Assembly (NCBI GenBank): GCA_007130265.1
Contig: SLST01000135.1
Span: forward strand, 1-5,186
Reading direction: 5' to 3'
Source: Spirochaetales bacterium
Lineage (GTDB): Bacteria; Spirochaetota; Spirochaetia; DSM-27196; SLST01
DNA: 5,186 nucleotides
Made by a program: the position numbers and the translations under genes. The notes beneath the pieces are model-generated. The model made no database searches. It saw only the letters and a list, made by a program, of their open reading frames with translations, and was not told where the DNA came from. Shown one piece after another: positions 1 through 5,186 of the stretch (positions are counted from its first letter, which is position 1; every line of letters starts with the position of its first letter).

Positions 1-257
1 ACGTCAGCCTTCTCGTGATCGCGATGGTCGTCGTGGGCGGCTTCAAGTCGATCGTCGGCACCTTCCTGGGGGCGATCATCATCTACGGGCTTCCCAATCT
101 GCTCCTGAAGGACCTCCTTGGCGACATCTCGTACGTCTTCTCGGGAGCGCTCATCATCCTCGTTATCCTCTTCTACCCACGCGGCTTTGTATACGTAGGA
201 CACGATCTGCGGAGGATCGCGAACACGCTCAGGACACGCGCCCGGAGGGCCCCGTGA
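1..257 (+). CDS. livM: Liv-type ABC transporter permease, LivM-like, C-terminal part
   Basis: This is the 3' end of a gene that begins before the window; the readable frame starts at base 3 and gives 84 residues before a TGA. The product is an inner-membrane permease of a branched-chain amino acid (HAAT) family ABC importer. Visible features are a hydrophobic segment, then the conserved cytoplasmic-loop pattern VVGGFKSIVGTFLGA (the family's GG-x-GS-x-x-G-x-x-x-GA motif, which couples to the ATPases), a second hydrophobic stretch, and a last membrane segment ending in FYPRGF, typical of LivM C-termini. A basic tail of about 25 residues follows. Because livG follows directly, LivM is more likely than LivH. 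The stop overlaps the next start by 4 bp (GTGA), so the two are probably translationally coupled. The family call is firm; the exact substrate is not known. Confidence 0.9.
   Translation, partial: VSLLVIAMVVVGGFKSIVGTFLGAIIIYGLPNLLLKDLLGDISYVFSGALIILVILFYPRGFVYVGHDLRRIANTLRTRARRAP
244..249 (+). promoter_or_regulatory. Shine-Dalgarno sequence for the livG-like gene
   Basis: GGAGGG lies 4 nt before the GTG at 254, inside the end of the permease gene. It supports the GTG at 254, which overlaps the permease stop, as the start. The spacing is slightly short, and the in-frame GTG at 272 remains an alternative. Confidence 0.55.
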
Positions 258-1105
258 GTGAGCTGAGACCCGTGAGTGCCGAGGACGCCACCCCGGCCGC
301 CACACAGGGCGCGCGCGATCGCCGGCCCATCCTCGAGCTCGAGAACGTAACTATGACCTTTGGCGGGCTGCGGGCGGTCGACGGGTTGAGCTTCACCGTC
401 TTCGAGGGTGAGATTGTCGGGCTGATCGGGCCCAACGGCGCCGGCAAGACGACGGTGTTCAACTGCGTCACGCAGTTCTACAAGCAGTACAAGGGGCTCA
501 TCCGTCTCACGAACGGCGACGGCCCGGTGGACCTGCGAAGCGTTCCGGTGACGCAGGTCGTCCGCCACGGGATCACTCGCACCTTCCAGAACCTTGATCT
601 CGTGCCCGACCTCTCGATCGAGGATAACGTTCTCGTAGGTGCGCATACGCGCTTCCGGACCGGCGTGATCTCGCACCTGCTGCGCACCCCTCGCGCCCGC
701 AACGAGGAGACGGAGATGCGGCATCGCGCGGAGGAGGTGCTCGACTTCCTCGGGATCGCTCACCTGAAGGACCTCTACGTCGCGGGCCAGCCGTACGGAA
801 TCCTCAAGAAGGTTGAGATCGCCCGCACGCTGATGGCCGAACCGCGGCTCATCATCCTCGACGAGCCTGCCGCCGGTCTCAACGACCAGGAGACGAAGGC
901 GCTCGACGCGCTCATCTACCAGATACGGGAGCGCTTTCGCACCACAGTGCTGCTGATCGAACACAATATGGCGCTCGTGATGAACGTCTGCGATCGCGTG
1001 TGCGCGATCAACTTCGGGAAGTTCCTCGCGATGGGGACCCCCGCGACGATCCAGCGCAACCCCCAGGTCCAGGAGGCGTACCTGGGAAAGGACGAACACC
1101 TGTGA
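254..1105 (+). CDS. livG: Liv-type ABC transporter ATP-binding protein, LivG-like
   Basis: This cytoplasmic ATPase subunit (283 aa) powers the Liv-type importer together with the LivF-like partner. Visible motifs are the Walker A GPNGAGKTT (59-67), Q-loop TRTFQN (Gln112), Walker B LIILDEP (199-205, Glu204 as the likely catalytic base) and a switch His237 in LIEHN. The C-terminal AYLG segment is typical of Liv ATPases. The signature loop is degenerate: PYGILKK (180-186) stands where ABC proteins have LSGGQ. LivG proteins usually carry a YG-type variant here, commonly YGQQRR, so this one departs further. The conserved domain starts near residue 27, so the first 25 or so residues are a low-complexity Ala/Pro/Arg extension, and the protein is longer than the usual 250-260 aa. 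The start is a GTG overlapping the permease stop; the stop overlaps the start of the livF-like gene in the same way. The family is certain; the transported substrate is not. Confidence 0.95.
   Translation: MSELRPVSAEDATPAATQGARDRRPILELENVTMTFGGLRAVDGLSFTVFEGEIVGLIGPNGAGKTTVFNCVTQFYKQYKGLIRLTNGDGPVDLRSVPVTQVVRHGITRTFQNLDLVPDLSIEDNVLVGAHTRFRTGVISHLLRTPRARNEETEMRHRAEEVLDFLGIAHLKDLYVAGQPYGILKKVEIARTLMAEPRLIILDEPAAGLNDQETKALDALIYQIRERFRTTVLLIEHNMALVMNVCDRVCAINFGKFLAMGTPATIQRNPQVQEAYLGKDEHL
1087..1092 (+). promoter_or_regulatory. Shine-Dalgarno sequence that sets the livF start
   Basis: AAAGGA ends 9 nt before the GTG at 1102. The reading frame is open further upstream to an ATG at 1000, but that start would overlap livG by about 100 bp and add 34 residues of Pro/Gly/Arg-rich sequence unlike any LivF. 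The GTG at 1102 gives the usual LivF N-terminus and a 4-bp GTGA overlap with livG. Confidence 0.6.
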
Positions 1106-1827
1106 GCCGAATCCTCGAGATCCGGAACCTGAGCGTCTCATACGGCGCGATTGCCGCGCTGAGCTCGGTGAGCATCTCCGTGCCGGCCGGCCAAATCGTC
1201 GCGGTCCTCGGCGCGAACGGAGGCGGGAAGACGACCCTGCTGAAGACGATCTCCGGGCTCGTGCGAGCGCAAGGCGGAAGCATCGCATTCGACGGAGAGG
1301 AGATTACGAAGCTCTCGCCGGAGGCGATCACCCGCAAGGGAATCGTTCAGGCGCCGGAGGGTCGGCAGATCTTCGGCGAGCTCACCGTCTTCGAGAACCT
1401 GCAGATCGGCGGCTTCACGGTGCGCGACCGCCGGGCGCGCGAGCGGAATCTCGAGCGCGTCTACGGCTACTTCCCGGTCCTGAAGGAGAGGCGCGACCAG
1501 GTCTCGCAGACACTCTCAGGCGGCGAGCAGCAGATGCTCGCGATCGGCCGGGCGCTCATGGCGTCTCCGCGGCTCCTCATCCTCGACGAGCCGTCACTCG
1601 GTCTCGCGCCGCTCATCGTGCGGTCGATCTTCGCGATCATCACCGAGTTTCAGCAGGAGGGTACGACCGTTCTGATCGTCGAGCAGAACGCGCTGCAGAC
1701 GCTTCGCATCTCGAGCTTCGCCTACGTCCTGCAGGTGGGAAGGCTCGTGAAGTACGGTCCTGCCGGTGAGCTGCAGGACGACCCGGAGCTCGTGGAGGCG
1801 TATCTGGGGACCGATGGCAAGACGTAG
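1102..1827 (+). CDS. livF: Liv-type ABC transporter ATP-binding protein, LivF-like
   Basis: This is the second cytoplasmic ATPase of the Liv-type importer, 241 aa, close to the usual LivF length of about 235. Motifs in order are Walker A GANGGGKTT (37-45; Gly replaces the more usual Ala before the final GKTT), APEGR (84-88, a LivF hallmark with the family Q-loop region), a canonical LSGGEQQ signature (138-144), Walker B LLILDEP (158-164) and VEQN at 193-196. In VEQN, Gln195 sits at the switch position normally filled by His; this Gln is characteristic of LivF. The C-terminus has the AYLG motif. The GTG start overlaps the livG stop by 4 bp, which implies coupled translation and roughly equal amounts of the two ATPases. 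The gene ends 58 bp before the binding-protein gene. Confidence 0.95.
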   Translation: MSRILEIRNLSVSYGAIAALSSVSISVPAGQIVAVLGANGGGKTTLLKTISGLVRAQGGSIAFDGEEITKLSPEAITRKGIVQAPEGRQIFGELTVFENLQIGGFTVRDRRARERNLERVYGYFPVLKERRDQVSQTLSGGEQQMLAIGRALMASPRLLILDEPSLGLAPLIVRSIFAIITEFQQEGTTVLIVEQNALQTLRISSFAYVLQVGRLVKYGPAGELQDDPELVEAYLGTDGKT

Positions 1828-1835
1828 CCGTCTAT

Positions 1836-1853
1836 GAGCCGCAGAGCGCGGCC
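1836..1853 (+). other. Small inverted repeat between livF and the binding-protein gene
   Basis: GCCGC (1838-1842) can pair with GCGGC (1848-1852) around a 5-nt loop; one further G-C pair (1836/1853) is possible if A1837 bulges out. No T-run follows, so this is not a typical intrinsic terminator. A stem this short is common by chance in GC-rich DNA. It may have no role. Confidence 0.25.
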
Positions 1854-1874
1854 AGGACATAGAGCACTTTCGAC

Positions 1875-1880
1875 AGGAGG
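1875..1880 (+). promoter_or_regulatory. Strong Shine-Dalgarno sequence of the binding-protein gene
   Basis: AGGAGG, a perfect match to the anti-SD core, ends 5 nt before the ATG at 1886. The ATPase genes have weaker sites and GTG starts. The contrast fits the need for far more binding protein than membrane complex. No convincing -35/-10 promoter can be picked out in the 58-bp gap. Confidence 0.8.
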
Positions 1881-1885
1881 AAGGT

Positions 1886-3109
1886 ATGAAGAGGATCATG
1901 ATTGTAGTGCTGCTGATCGCAGCCGTTGCACTCGCGCTGCCGGCCGCGGGCGCCAGGCAGACCGAGGCCGCCCAGGGGGTGACCCCGGACAGCGTGCTCG
2001 TGGGCAATTCCGCCGCGACGAGCGGGGCGTTCGCCGCCGTCGGCGTTCCGTTCAACGGCGGGATCCAGGCGTATTTTCTGATGGTCAACGAGGCCGGGGG
2101 CGTCGCCGGGCGTACGATCGAGTGGGTCCACTACGACGACGAGTTCGACGGCGCCCAGGGACTCACCTATGCGCAGCGTCTCGTCGAGGACGACCGCATC
2201 TTTGCGTTCGTCGGACACTTTGGAACTCCCACCGTCGCGACGACCCAGGAGTACCTGAACACGATCGGCATTCCGCGGGTCTACTACGCGACGGGCTTGC
2301 GGTCGCTGTTCCACCTGGAAGCCACCGGCGGCGCCCGCGCGTCGTTCCCGGTGCAGCCCATCTACGACGCCGAGGGTGAGGTCATGGTCGCCCGCGCGGT
2401 CTCCGACTTCGGCGCCCGCCGGATCGGCGTGATCTATCCCAACGCCGACGATGGTATGGGGCTCCTCGCAGGGATCGAGCTGCGTTCCGGACTGCTCAAC
2501 GTGCCCATCGTCGCCGCGCAGGTAGCGCCGGACGCGACCGACATGAGCTCTGCCGCGCAGACGATCATTGCGGCGGACGTGGACGTCGTCCTCGTCGCGG
2601 CGAATCAGGTGCCGGCGGAGGTCGCGATCAAGGCGCTCGCCGCGGCCGGCTCCACGGCTCCGGTCATTACGAGTTACGTCAACGCCGCGCCCACCTTCGT
2701 GGAAGGCGTGCGCGAAGCGCTCGGTTCGTTCGACGTCTACGCGAACGCGTGGCTGCAGGTCGTTGACGACGAGGGGAATCCCACCCCGGCGCTCAACGAG
2801 TACGTCGAGGCGGTCTCGAGGGTCGACCCGGCGCTCGCCGGCAATCCCTTTGCGCAGGCCGGCTGGATCGCGGCGTCGGCCTTCGTCCAGGGACTCGAGC
2901 GCGTCGGTACCGACCCGCTCACCTGGGAAGCGTTCATCGACGCGATGGAGGAGGCGCCCATCGAGATACCGCTCGGCGGGACCGTTGACTTCGCCGACGG
3001 ACGACGCGTCGGCACCCAGGCGATGTCGCTTCTGAAGGCGGTCTACGACGACGAGCCGGGGTGGATCGTCGACCGACCGCTGGAGGCCATCGACGACATT
3101 CTGGAGTAG
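1886..3109 (+). CDS. Liv-type ABC transporter substrate-binding protein (periplasmic)
   Basis: This is the extracytoplasmic receptor of the importer, 407 aa, of the LivJ/LivK-like type I periplasmic binding protein fold (Peripla_BP_6 family). Residues 1-23 are a Sec signal peptide: a KR start, a hydrophobic core IVVLLIAAVALAL, and a probable cleavage after AGA (23). There is no lipobox Cys, and the whole protein has no cysteine, so it should be soluble in a periplasm and lack the disulfide known in E. coli LivJ. Family landmarks are VGNSAATSGAFAAVG (39-53), VNEAGGVAGRTIEW (67-80), an acidic D84-D85-E86 following strand 3, and VGHFGTPTVATTQEYLNTIGIPRV (109-132), where GTPT occupies the likely ligand-contact loop. 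The second lobe starts around 179 (RIGVIYPNADDGMG). The ATG is well supported by AGGAGG at ideal spacing. Here the gene follows the ATPases; in many Liv operons it comes first. The ligand is not predictable; the neighbouring CoA enzymes suggest a carboxylic acid or amino-acid-like compound. Confidence 0.92.
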   Translation: MKRIMIVVLLIAAVALALPAAGARQTEAAQGVTPDSVLVGNSAATSGAFAAVGVPFNGGIQAYFLMVNEAGGVAGRTIEWVHYDDEFDGAQGLTYAQRLVEDDRIFAFVGHFGTPTVATTQEYLNTIGIPRVYYATGLRSLFHLEATGGARASFPVQPIYDAEGEVMVARAVSDFGARRIGVIYPNADDGMGLLAGIELRSGLLNVPIVAAQVAPDATDMSSAAQTIIAADVDVVLVAANQVPAEVAIKALAAAGSTAPVITSYVNAAPTFVEGVREALGSFDVYANAWLQVVDDEGNPTPALNEYVEAVSRVDPALAGNPFAQAGWIAASAFVQGLERVGTDPLTWEAFIDAMEEAPIEIPLGGTVDFADGRRVGTQAMSLLKAVYDDEPGWIVDRPLEAIDDILE

Positions 3110-3127
3110 GCCTCTTGGGGCCACGCC

Positions 3128-3162
3128 GCTGTCCCTTCCCGGAAGACCGGAGGAGGGGCAGC
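3128..3162 (+). other. Strong RNA hairpin between the transporter and enzyme genes
   Basis: In the 82-bp gap, GCTGTCCCTTC (3128-3138) pairs with GGAGGGGCAGC (3152-3162). An inner CCGG/CCGG stem (3139-3142 with 3147-3150) closes on an AAGA tetraloop. A single A (3151) bulges out, and two of the 15 pairs are G-U. No T-run follows, so a classical Rho-independent terminator is not supported. It lies 18 nt after the binding-protein stop and 29 nt before the next start. A likely role is protecting the 3' end of the binding-protein message or partly attenuating transcription, giving unequal expression of the two halves. The pairing is seen directly; the function is inferred. Confidence 0.6.
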
Positions 3163-3191
3163 CGGCTTCGCGGCAAGCTGATGAGGACTGG

Positions 3192-4211
3192 ATGACTGAC
3201 GTAGGTATCATCGGGCTGGGAGTCTCGTTCCCGGACACATTCATGGAAGCCTCCGAGCTCGCCGAGCGCACCGGAATCCCGGAAGAGGTGATCCGTGACA
3301 AGTTCGGCGTCGAGCGCAAGCCCGTTCCCGGGCCCCACGACACGACGAGCGCGATGGGCATTGCCGCGGCGAAGAACGCGATCGCTATGGCCGGCATCGA
3401 TCCGCAGGAGATCGACGTCGTGATCTGGAACGGCGGACAGCACAAGGACTATCTCAACTGGCTCGCCGGTCTCCATGTGGCCGACGCGCTCGGCGCGACG
3501 AGGGCGTGGAGCTTCGATATGGAGGCGATGTGCGGGAGCATGATGGCCGGGATGGAGGTCGCCCGCAGCCTCATGGTCGCGAACGACGAGTACCGTACGG
3601 TGCTCCTGGTAAGCGGCTACCGCAACGGCGACATGGTCGACTACTCGGTGAAGGAAACCTCCTTCATGTTCGACCTCGGCGCCGGAGGCGCTGCGATGCT
3701 CCTGCGCCGCGGGGCGGGAAGGAACATCATCCGGGGCACCGCCTTCCGCGGCGACGGCAGCTTCTCCACCGATTGCGTCGTGAAGGCCGCCGGGACCCGG
3801 AGCTGGCCGCCGACGCCAGAGGATCTGCCGCGGCTCCATTTCGTGATCGACGACGTCGAGGGCTTCAAGCAGAAGCTCGGAGAGCGCACCCTTCCCAACT
3901 TCTACGCGGTCATCCGCGAGTGCCTGCGAAAGGGCGGGCTCACCGGAGAGGACATTGACTACCTCGCGATCCTCCACTTCAAACGGAGCACCCACGAGCT
4001 CGTGCTCCGAGAGCTCGGGCTGACCGAGGACCAAACGACCTACCTGAGCCGCTACGGCCACGTGGGACAGAACGACCAGGTCATCTCCATTCTGGAGGGA
4101 CTGCAGAACGGGAAGATCAGTGACGGAGACAACATCGTCATGGTGGGCGCCGGCATCGGGTTCGTGTGGGCCGCCGCCACCGTGCAATGGGGGAAAACAG
4201 ATGACGCTTGA
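3192..4211 (+). CDS. KAS III (FabH-like) thiolase-fold enzyme, non-canonical active site
   Basis: This 339-aa protein belongs to the 3-oxoacyl-ACP synthase III family, whose members join or transfer acyl groups from CoA or ACP through a catalytic Cys. Visible features are the N-terminal VGIIGLGVSFPD, the nucleophile Cys114 in EAMCGSMMAG, the core FMFDLGAGGAAML (158-170), and a C-terminal GAGIGFVWAAATVQWG (319-334). In FabH the Cys works with the His of HQAN and a later Asn. Here HQAN reads HFKR (His262), and the later Asn position in YGN reads YGH (His290), giving an apparent Cys-His-His set, closer to the KAS I/II arrangement. The start ATG has TGAGGA 4 nt upstream, and the N-terminus matches the family. 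The gene overlaps the dehydrogenase gene by 11 bp. Neighbours (importer, dehydrogenase, CoA-transferase; no acyl carrier protein) suggest CoA substrates and a role outside bulk fatty-acid synthesis. An HMG-CoA synthase-like or thiolase-like reaction is possible; the true reaction is unknown. Confidence 0.85.
   Translation: MTDVGIIGLGVSFPDTFMEASELAERTGIPEEVIRDKFGVERKPVPGPHDTTSAMGIAAAKNAIAMAGIDPQEIDVVIWNGGQHKDYLNWLAGLHVADALGATRAWSFDMEAMCGSMMAGMEVARSLMVANDEYRTVLLVSGYRNGDMVDYSVKETSFMFDLGAGGAAMLLRRGAGRNIIRGTAFRGDGSFSTDCVVKAAGTRSWPPTPEDLPRLHFVIDDVEGFKQKLGERTLPNFYAVIRECLRKGGLTGEDIDYLAILHFKRSTHELVLRELGLTEDQTTYLSRYGHVGQNDQVISILEGLQNGKISDGDNIVMVGAGIGFVWAAATVQWGKTDDA
4189..4194 (+). promoter_or_regulatory. 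Shine-Dalgarno sequence that sets the dehydrogenase start
   Basis: GGGGGA ends 6 nt before the ATG at 4201. The frame is open upstream to an ATG at 4120, but the added 27 residues (Ser/Trp/Pro-rich) do not resemble an SDR N-terminus. MTLEGKVCVVTGG from 4201 is the standard start of the family. Confidence 0.65.
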
Positions 4212-4938
4212 AGGCAAGGTATGTGTCGTCACCGGCGGCGCCCGCGGCATAGGACGGACGATCGTCGAGACATACGCCGCGGCGGGTGCGAAGGCGGTCT
4301 ACGCGATCGACATGGGGTTTGGCGGCTTCGAAAAAATGAGCACGACGCACGCGTCGGTGAAGAGTGTGGTACTCGACGTCACCGACTCCGCGGCGGTCAA
4401 CGCGGCCGTCGAGCAGATCCGGACGGACGAGGGACGGATCGACGTGCTCGTCAACAACGCCGGGATCACGCGCGATAACCTGATACAGAAGATGTCCGAC
4501 GACGAGTGGAACGCCGTGATCGCGGTGAACCTCACCGGCGTCTTCAATATGGCGCGCGCGGTGGGGCCGCTCATGATGGAGCAAGGTGAGGGCGCGATCG
4601 TCAACATGGCGAGCATCGTCGCGCTCACCGGGAACGTAGGGCAGTCGAACTACGCCGCAACCAAGGGCGGGGTGGTTTCGCTGACGAAAACCTGGGCGAA
4701 GGAGTTCGCGCGCAGGGGTGCGAAGGTACGGGTGAACGCGATCGCCCCGGGCTTCATCCGCACGCCCATGACGGAGAAGGTGCCTGAGAAGATCCTGGAC
4801 GCGATGATCGGCAAGACGCTTCTCGGCCGGATGGGTGAGCCCGAGGACGTCGCGAGCGCCGCGCTCTGGCTCGCGAGCGACGCGGCGAGCTTCGTCACGG
4901 CGCAGGTGATCAGCGTCGACGGAGGCCTCGTTATCTAG
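4201..4938 (+). CDS. Short-chain dehydrogenase/reductase, FabG-like (3-hydroxyacyl / 3-oxoacyl type)
   Basis: This 245-aa cytoplasmic enzyme is a classical SDR that probably interconverts a 3-hydroxyacyl and a 3-oxoacyl thioester. All key elements are present: dinucleotide motif TGGARGIG (11-18), NNAG (85-88), Asn110 in NLTGVF, Ser138 in NMAS, Tyr151 and Lys155 in YAATK, then the PGFIRTPM segment (183-190) and the C-terminal SVDGGLVI. After the second beta strand (AVYAID) an Asp (37) occupies the position that contacts the adenosine ribose; in SDRs an acid here usually favours NAD(H), whereas FabG and PhaB reductases use NADPH. An oxidative, catabolic direction is therefore plausible. The closest named families are FabG, acetoacetyl-CoA reductase and 3-hydroxybutyrate/2-methyl-3-hydroxyacyl-CoA dehydrogenases, which cannot be separated by eye. 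The 11-bp overlap with the KAS III-like gene points to coupled translation and a shared pathway. Confidence 0.88.
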   Translation: MTLEGKVCVVTGGARGIGRTIVETYAAAGAKAVYAIDMGFGGFEKMSTTHASVKSVVLDVTDSAAVNAAVEQIRTDEGRIDVLVNNAGITRDNLIQKMSDDEWNAVIAVNLTGVFNMARAVGPLMMEQGEGAIVNMASIVALTGNVGQSNYAATKGGVVSLTKTWAKEFARRGAKVRVNAIAPGFIRTPMTEKVPEKILDAMIGKTLLGRMGEPEDVASAALWLASDAASFVTAQVISVDGGLVI

Positions 4939-4969
4939 GACGAGTGCGCAGAAGAGCGAAAGGAAAGGC

Positions 4970-4976
4970 GGGGAAG
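4970..4976 (+). promoter_or_regulatory. Shine-Dalgarno sequence of the CoA-transferase gene
   Basis: GGGGAAG ends 5 nt before the ATG at 4982, within a purine-rich 43-bp gap after the dehydrogenase gene. The gap shows no hairpin, so transcription probably continues through it. Confidence 0.45.
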
Positions 4977-4981
4977 AGACG

Positions 4982-5186
4982 ATGGCAGACTGGAAAGCAG
5001 CGTACGACGGGAAGCTGCGGAGCATGGAGGAGGCGGTTCGTGCGCTTCCGAAGCGCGCCGCGGTTGTGATGGGGATGGCGTCGATGGAGAGCCAGGGATT
5101 CATGTCCCGGATCCACGACTTCGCCGATCACTTCGAGCACCTTCGCGTGCTCTCCTGTCTCAACATGCAGAGCTACCCCTTCTGCG
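4982..5186 (+). CDS. Acetyl-CoA hydrolase / 4-hydroxybutyrate-type CoA-transferase, N-terminal part
   Basis: Only the first 68 residues are in the window; the frame runs open off the 3' end. The pattern W4, Y8, K11, then S14-M-EEAV (14-19) and a following AVVMGMAS segment (27-34) matches the N-terminus of the family I CoA-transferases that include acetyl-CoA hydrolase, 4-hydroxybutyrate CoA-transferase and related butyrate or propionate transferases (acetyl-CoA hydrolase/transferase N-terminal domain). These enzymes move CoA between carboxylic acids through a glutamyl-CoA intermediate; the catalytic Glu lies in the C-terminal half, outside the window. LSCLNMQSYPF (58-67) fits the strand and turn after the first helix pair. 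The gene lies 43 bp after the dehydrogenase and is probably in the same transcript. The likely job is activating the imported acid, or recycling CoA from the product. The family assignment rests on a short stretch. Confidence 0.72.
   Translation, partial: MADWKAAYDGKLRSMEEAVRALPKRAAVVMGMASMESQGFMSRIHDFADHFEHLRVLSCLNMQSYPFC

Noticed and set aside
315..997. Two GCGATCGC palindromes (315-322 and 990-997), resembling the HIP1 repeat of cyanobacteria
   Set aside because: Two copies inside GC-rich coding sequence full of GATCGC-like words are explained by codon use and are not evidence of a repeat family.
173..1288. Antisense frame of 371 codons opposite livG and livF
   Set aside because: It is Arg-rich mirror sequence of the two conserved ATPases; no family resemblance.
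1834..2379. Forward frame of 181 codons starting in the livF-binding protein gap
   Set aside because: It overlaps the binding-protein gene in another frame; the product is Arg/Gly-rich, and no good SD precedes it. The AGGAGG at 1875-1880 serves the ATG at 1886.
3161..3174. Second small stem, GCCG pairing with CGGC around GCTTCG, just after the main hairpin
   Set aside because: Only four pairs, and it shares bases with the larger hairpin, so both cannot form fully; treated as a chance match.
3110..3191. Rho-independent terminator ending the transporter operon
   Set aside because: The hairpin is strong, but it is followed by a mixed GC-rich sequence with no T-run, and the next gene starts 29 nt later on the same strand.
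1832..3445. Long antisense reading frame of 537 codons opposite the binding-protein and KAS III-like genes
   Set aside because: Its product is Arg/Asp/Val-rich with no recognisable domain, and it runs opposite clearly real genes. Long antisense frames are expected in GC-rich coding DNA.
2934..4250. Antisense frame of 438 codons opposite the KAS III-like gene
   Set aside because: It has the low-complexity composition of a mirror frame, no motifs, and no plausible independent start context.

Overview
The window is a compact, GC-rich bacterial segment. All genes lie on the + strand with little or no space between them, so it reads as one operon or operon-like block cut at both ends. GTG starts, start/stop overlaps and a strong G/C bias at third codon positions fit a high-GC bacterium. 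The substrate-binding protein has a Sec-type signal peptide but no lipobox cysteine, which suggests a periplasm and hence a diderm cell. The genus or phylum cannot be fixed from this sequence alone. No RNA genes, mobile elements, CRISPR arrays or long non-coding stretches are visible; the largest gap between genes is 82 bp.

Positions 1-3109 encode most of a HAAT/Liv-type (branched-chain amino acid family) ABC importer: the C-terminal end of the LivM-type permease, two ATPases (LivG and LivF, each starting inside the stop codon of the gene before it), and a secreted Liv-type substrate-binding protein with a near-ideal Shine-Dalgarno sequence. The first permease gene (LivH type) would be expected upstream of the window. 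Liv-type importers also carry amides, urea and aromatic or aliphatic carboxylates, so the ligand should not be assumed to be leucine, isoleucine or valine.

Positions 3192-5186 encode three acyl-thioester enzymes: a KAS III (FabH-like) thiolase-fold protein with a non-standard active site, a FabG-like short-chain dehydrogenase whose sequence favours NAD(H), and the start of an acetyl-CoA hydrolase / 4-hydroxybutyrate-type CoA-transferase. An 82-bp spacer holding a strong, imperfect hairpin separates this half from the transporter half.

The order importer, KAS III-like enzyme, dehydrogenase, CoA-transferase suggests a substrate-utilisation pathway more than housekeeping fatty-acid synthesis. 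In this inferred model a carboxylate is imported, converted to a CoA ester by the transferase, oxidised or reduced at the beta position by the dehydrogenase, and joined or cleaved at a carbon-carbon bond by the KAS III-like protein in a thiolase-like role. The substrate is unknown. This possible pathway, and the altered active site of the KAS III-like protein, are the most interesting points in the window.
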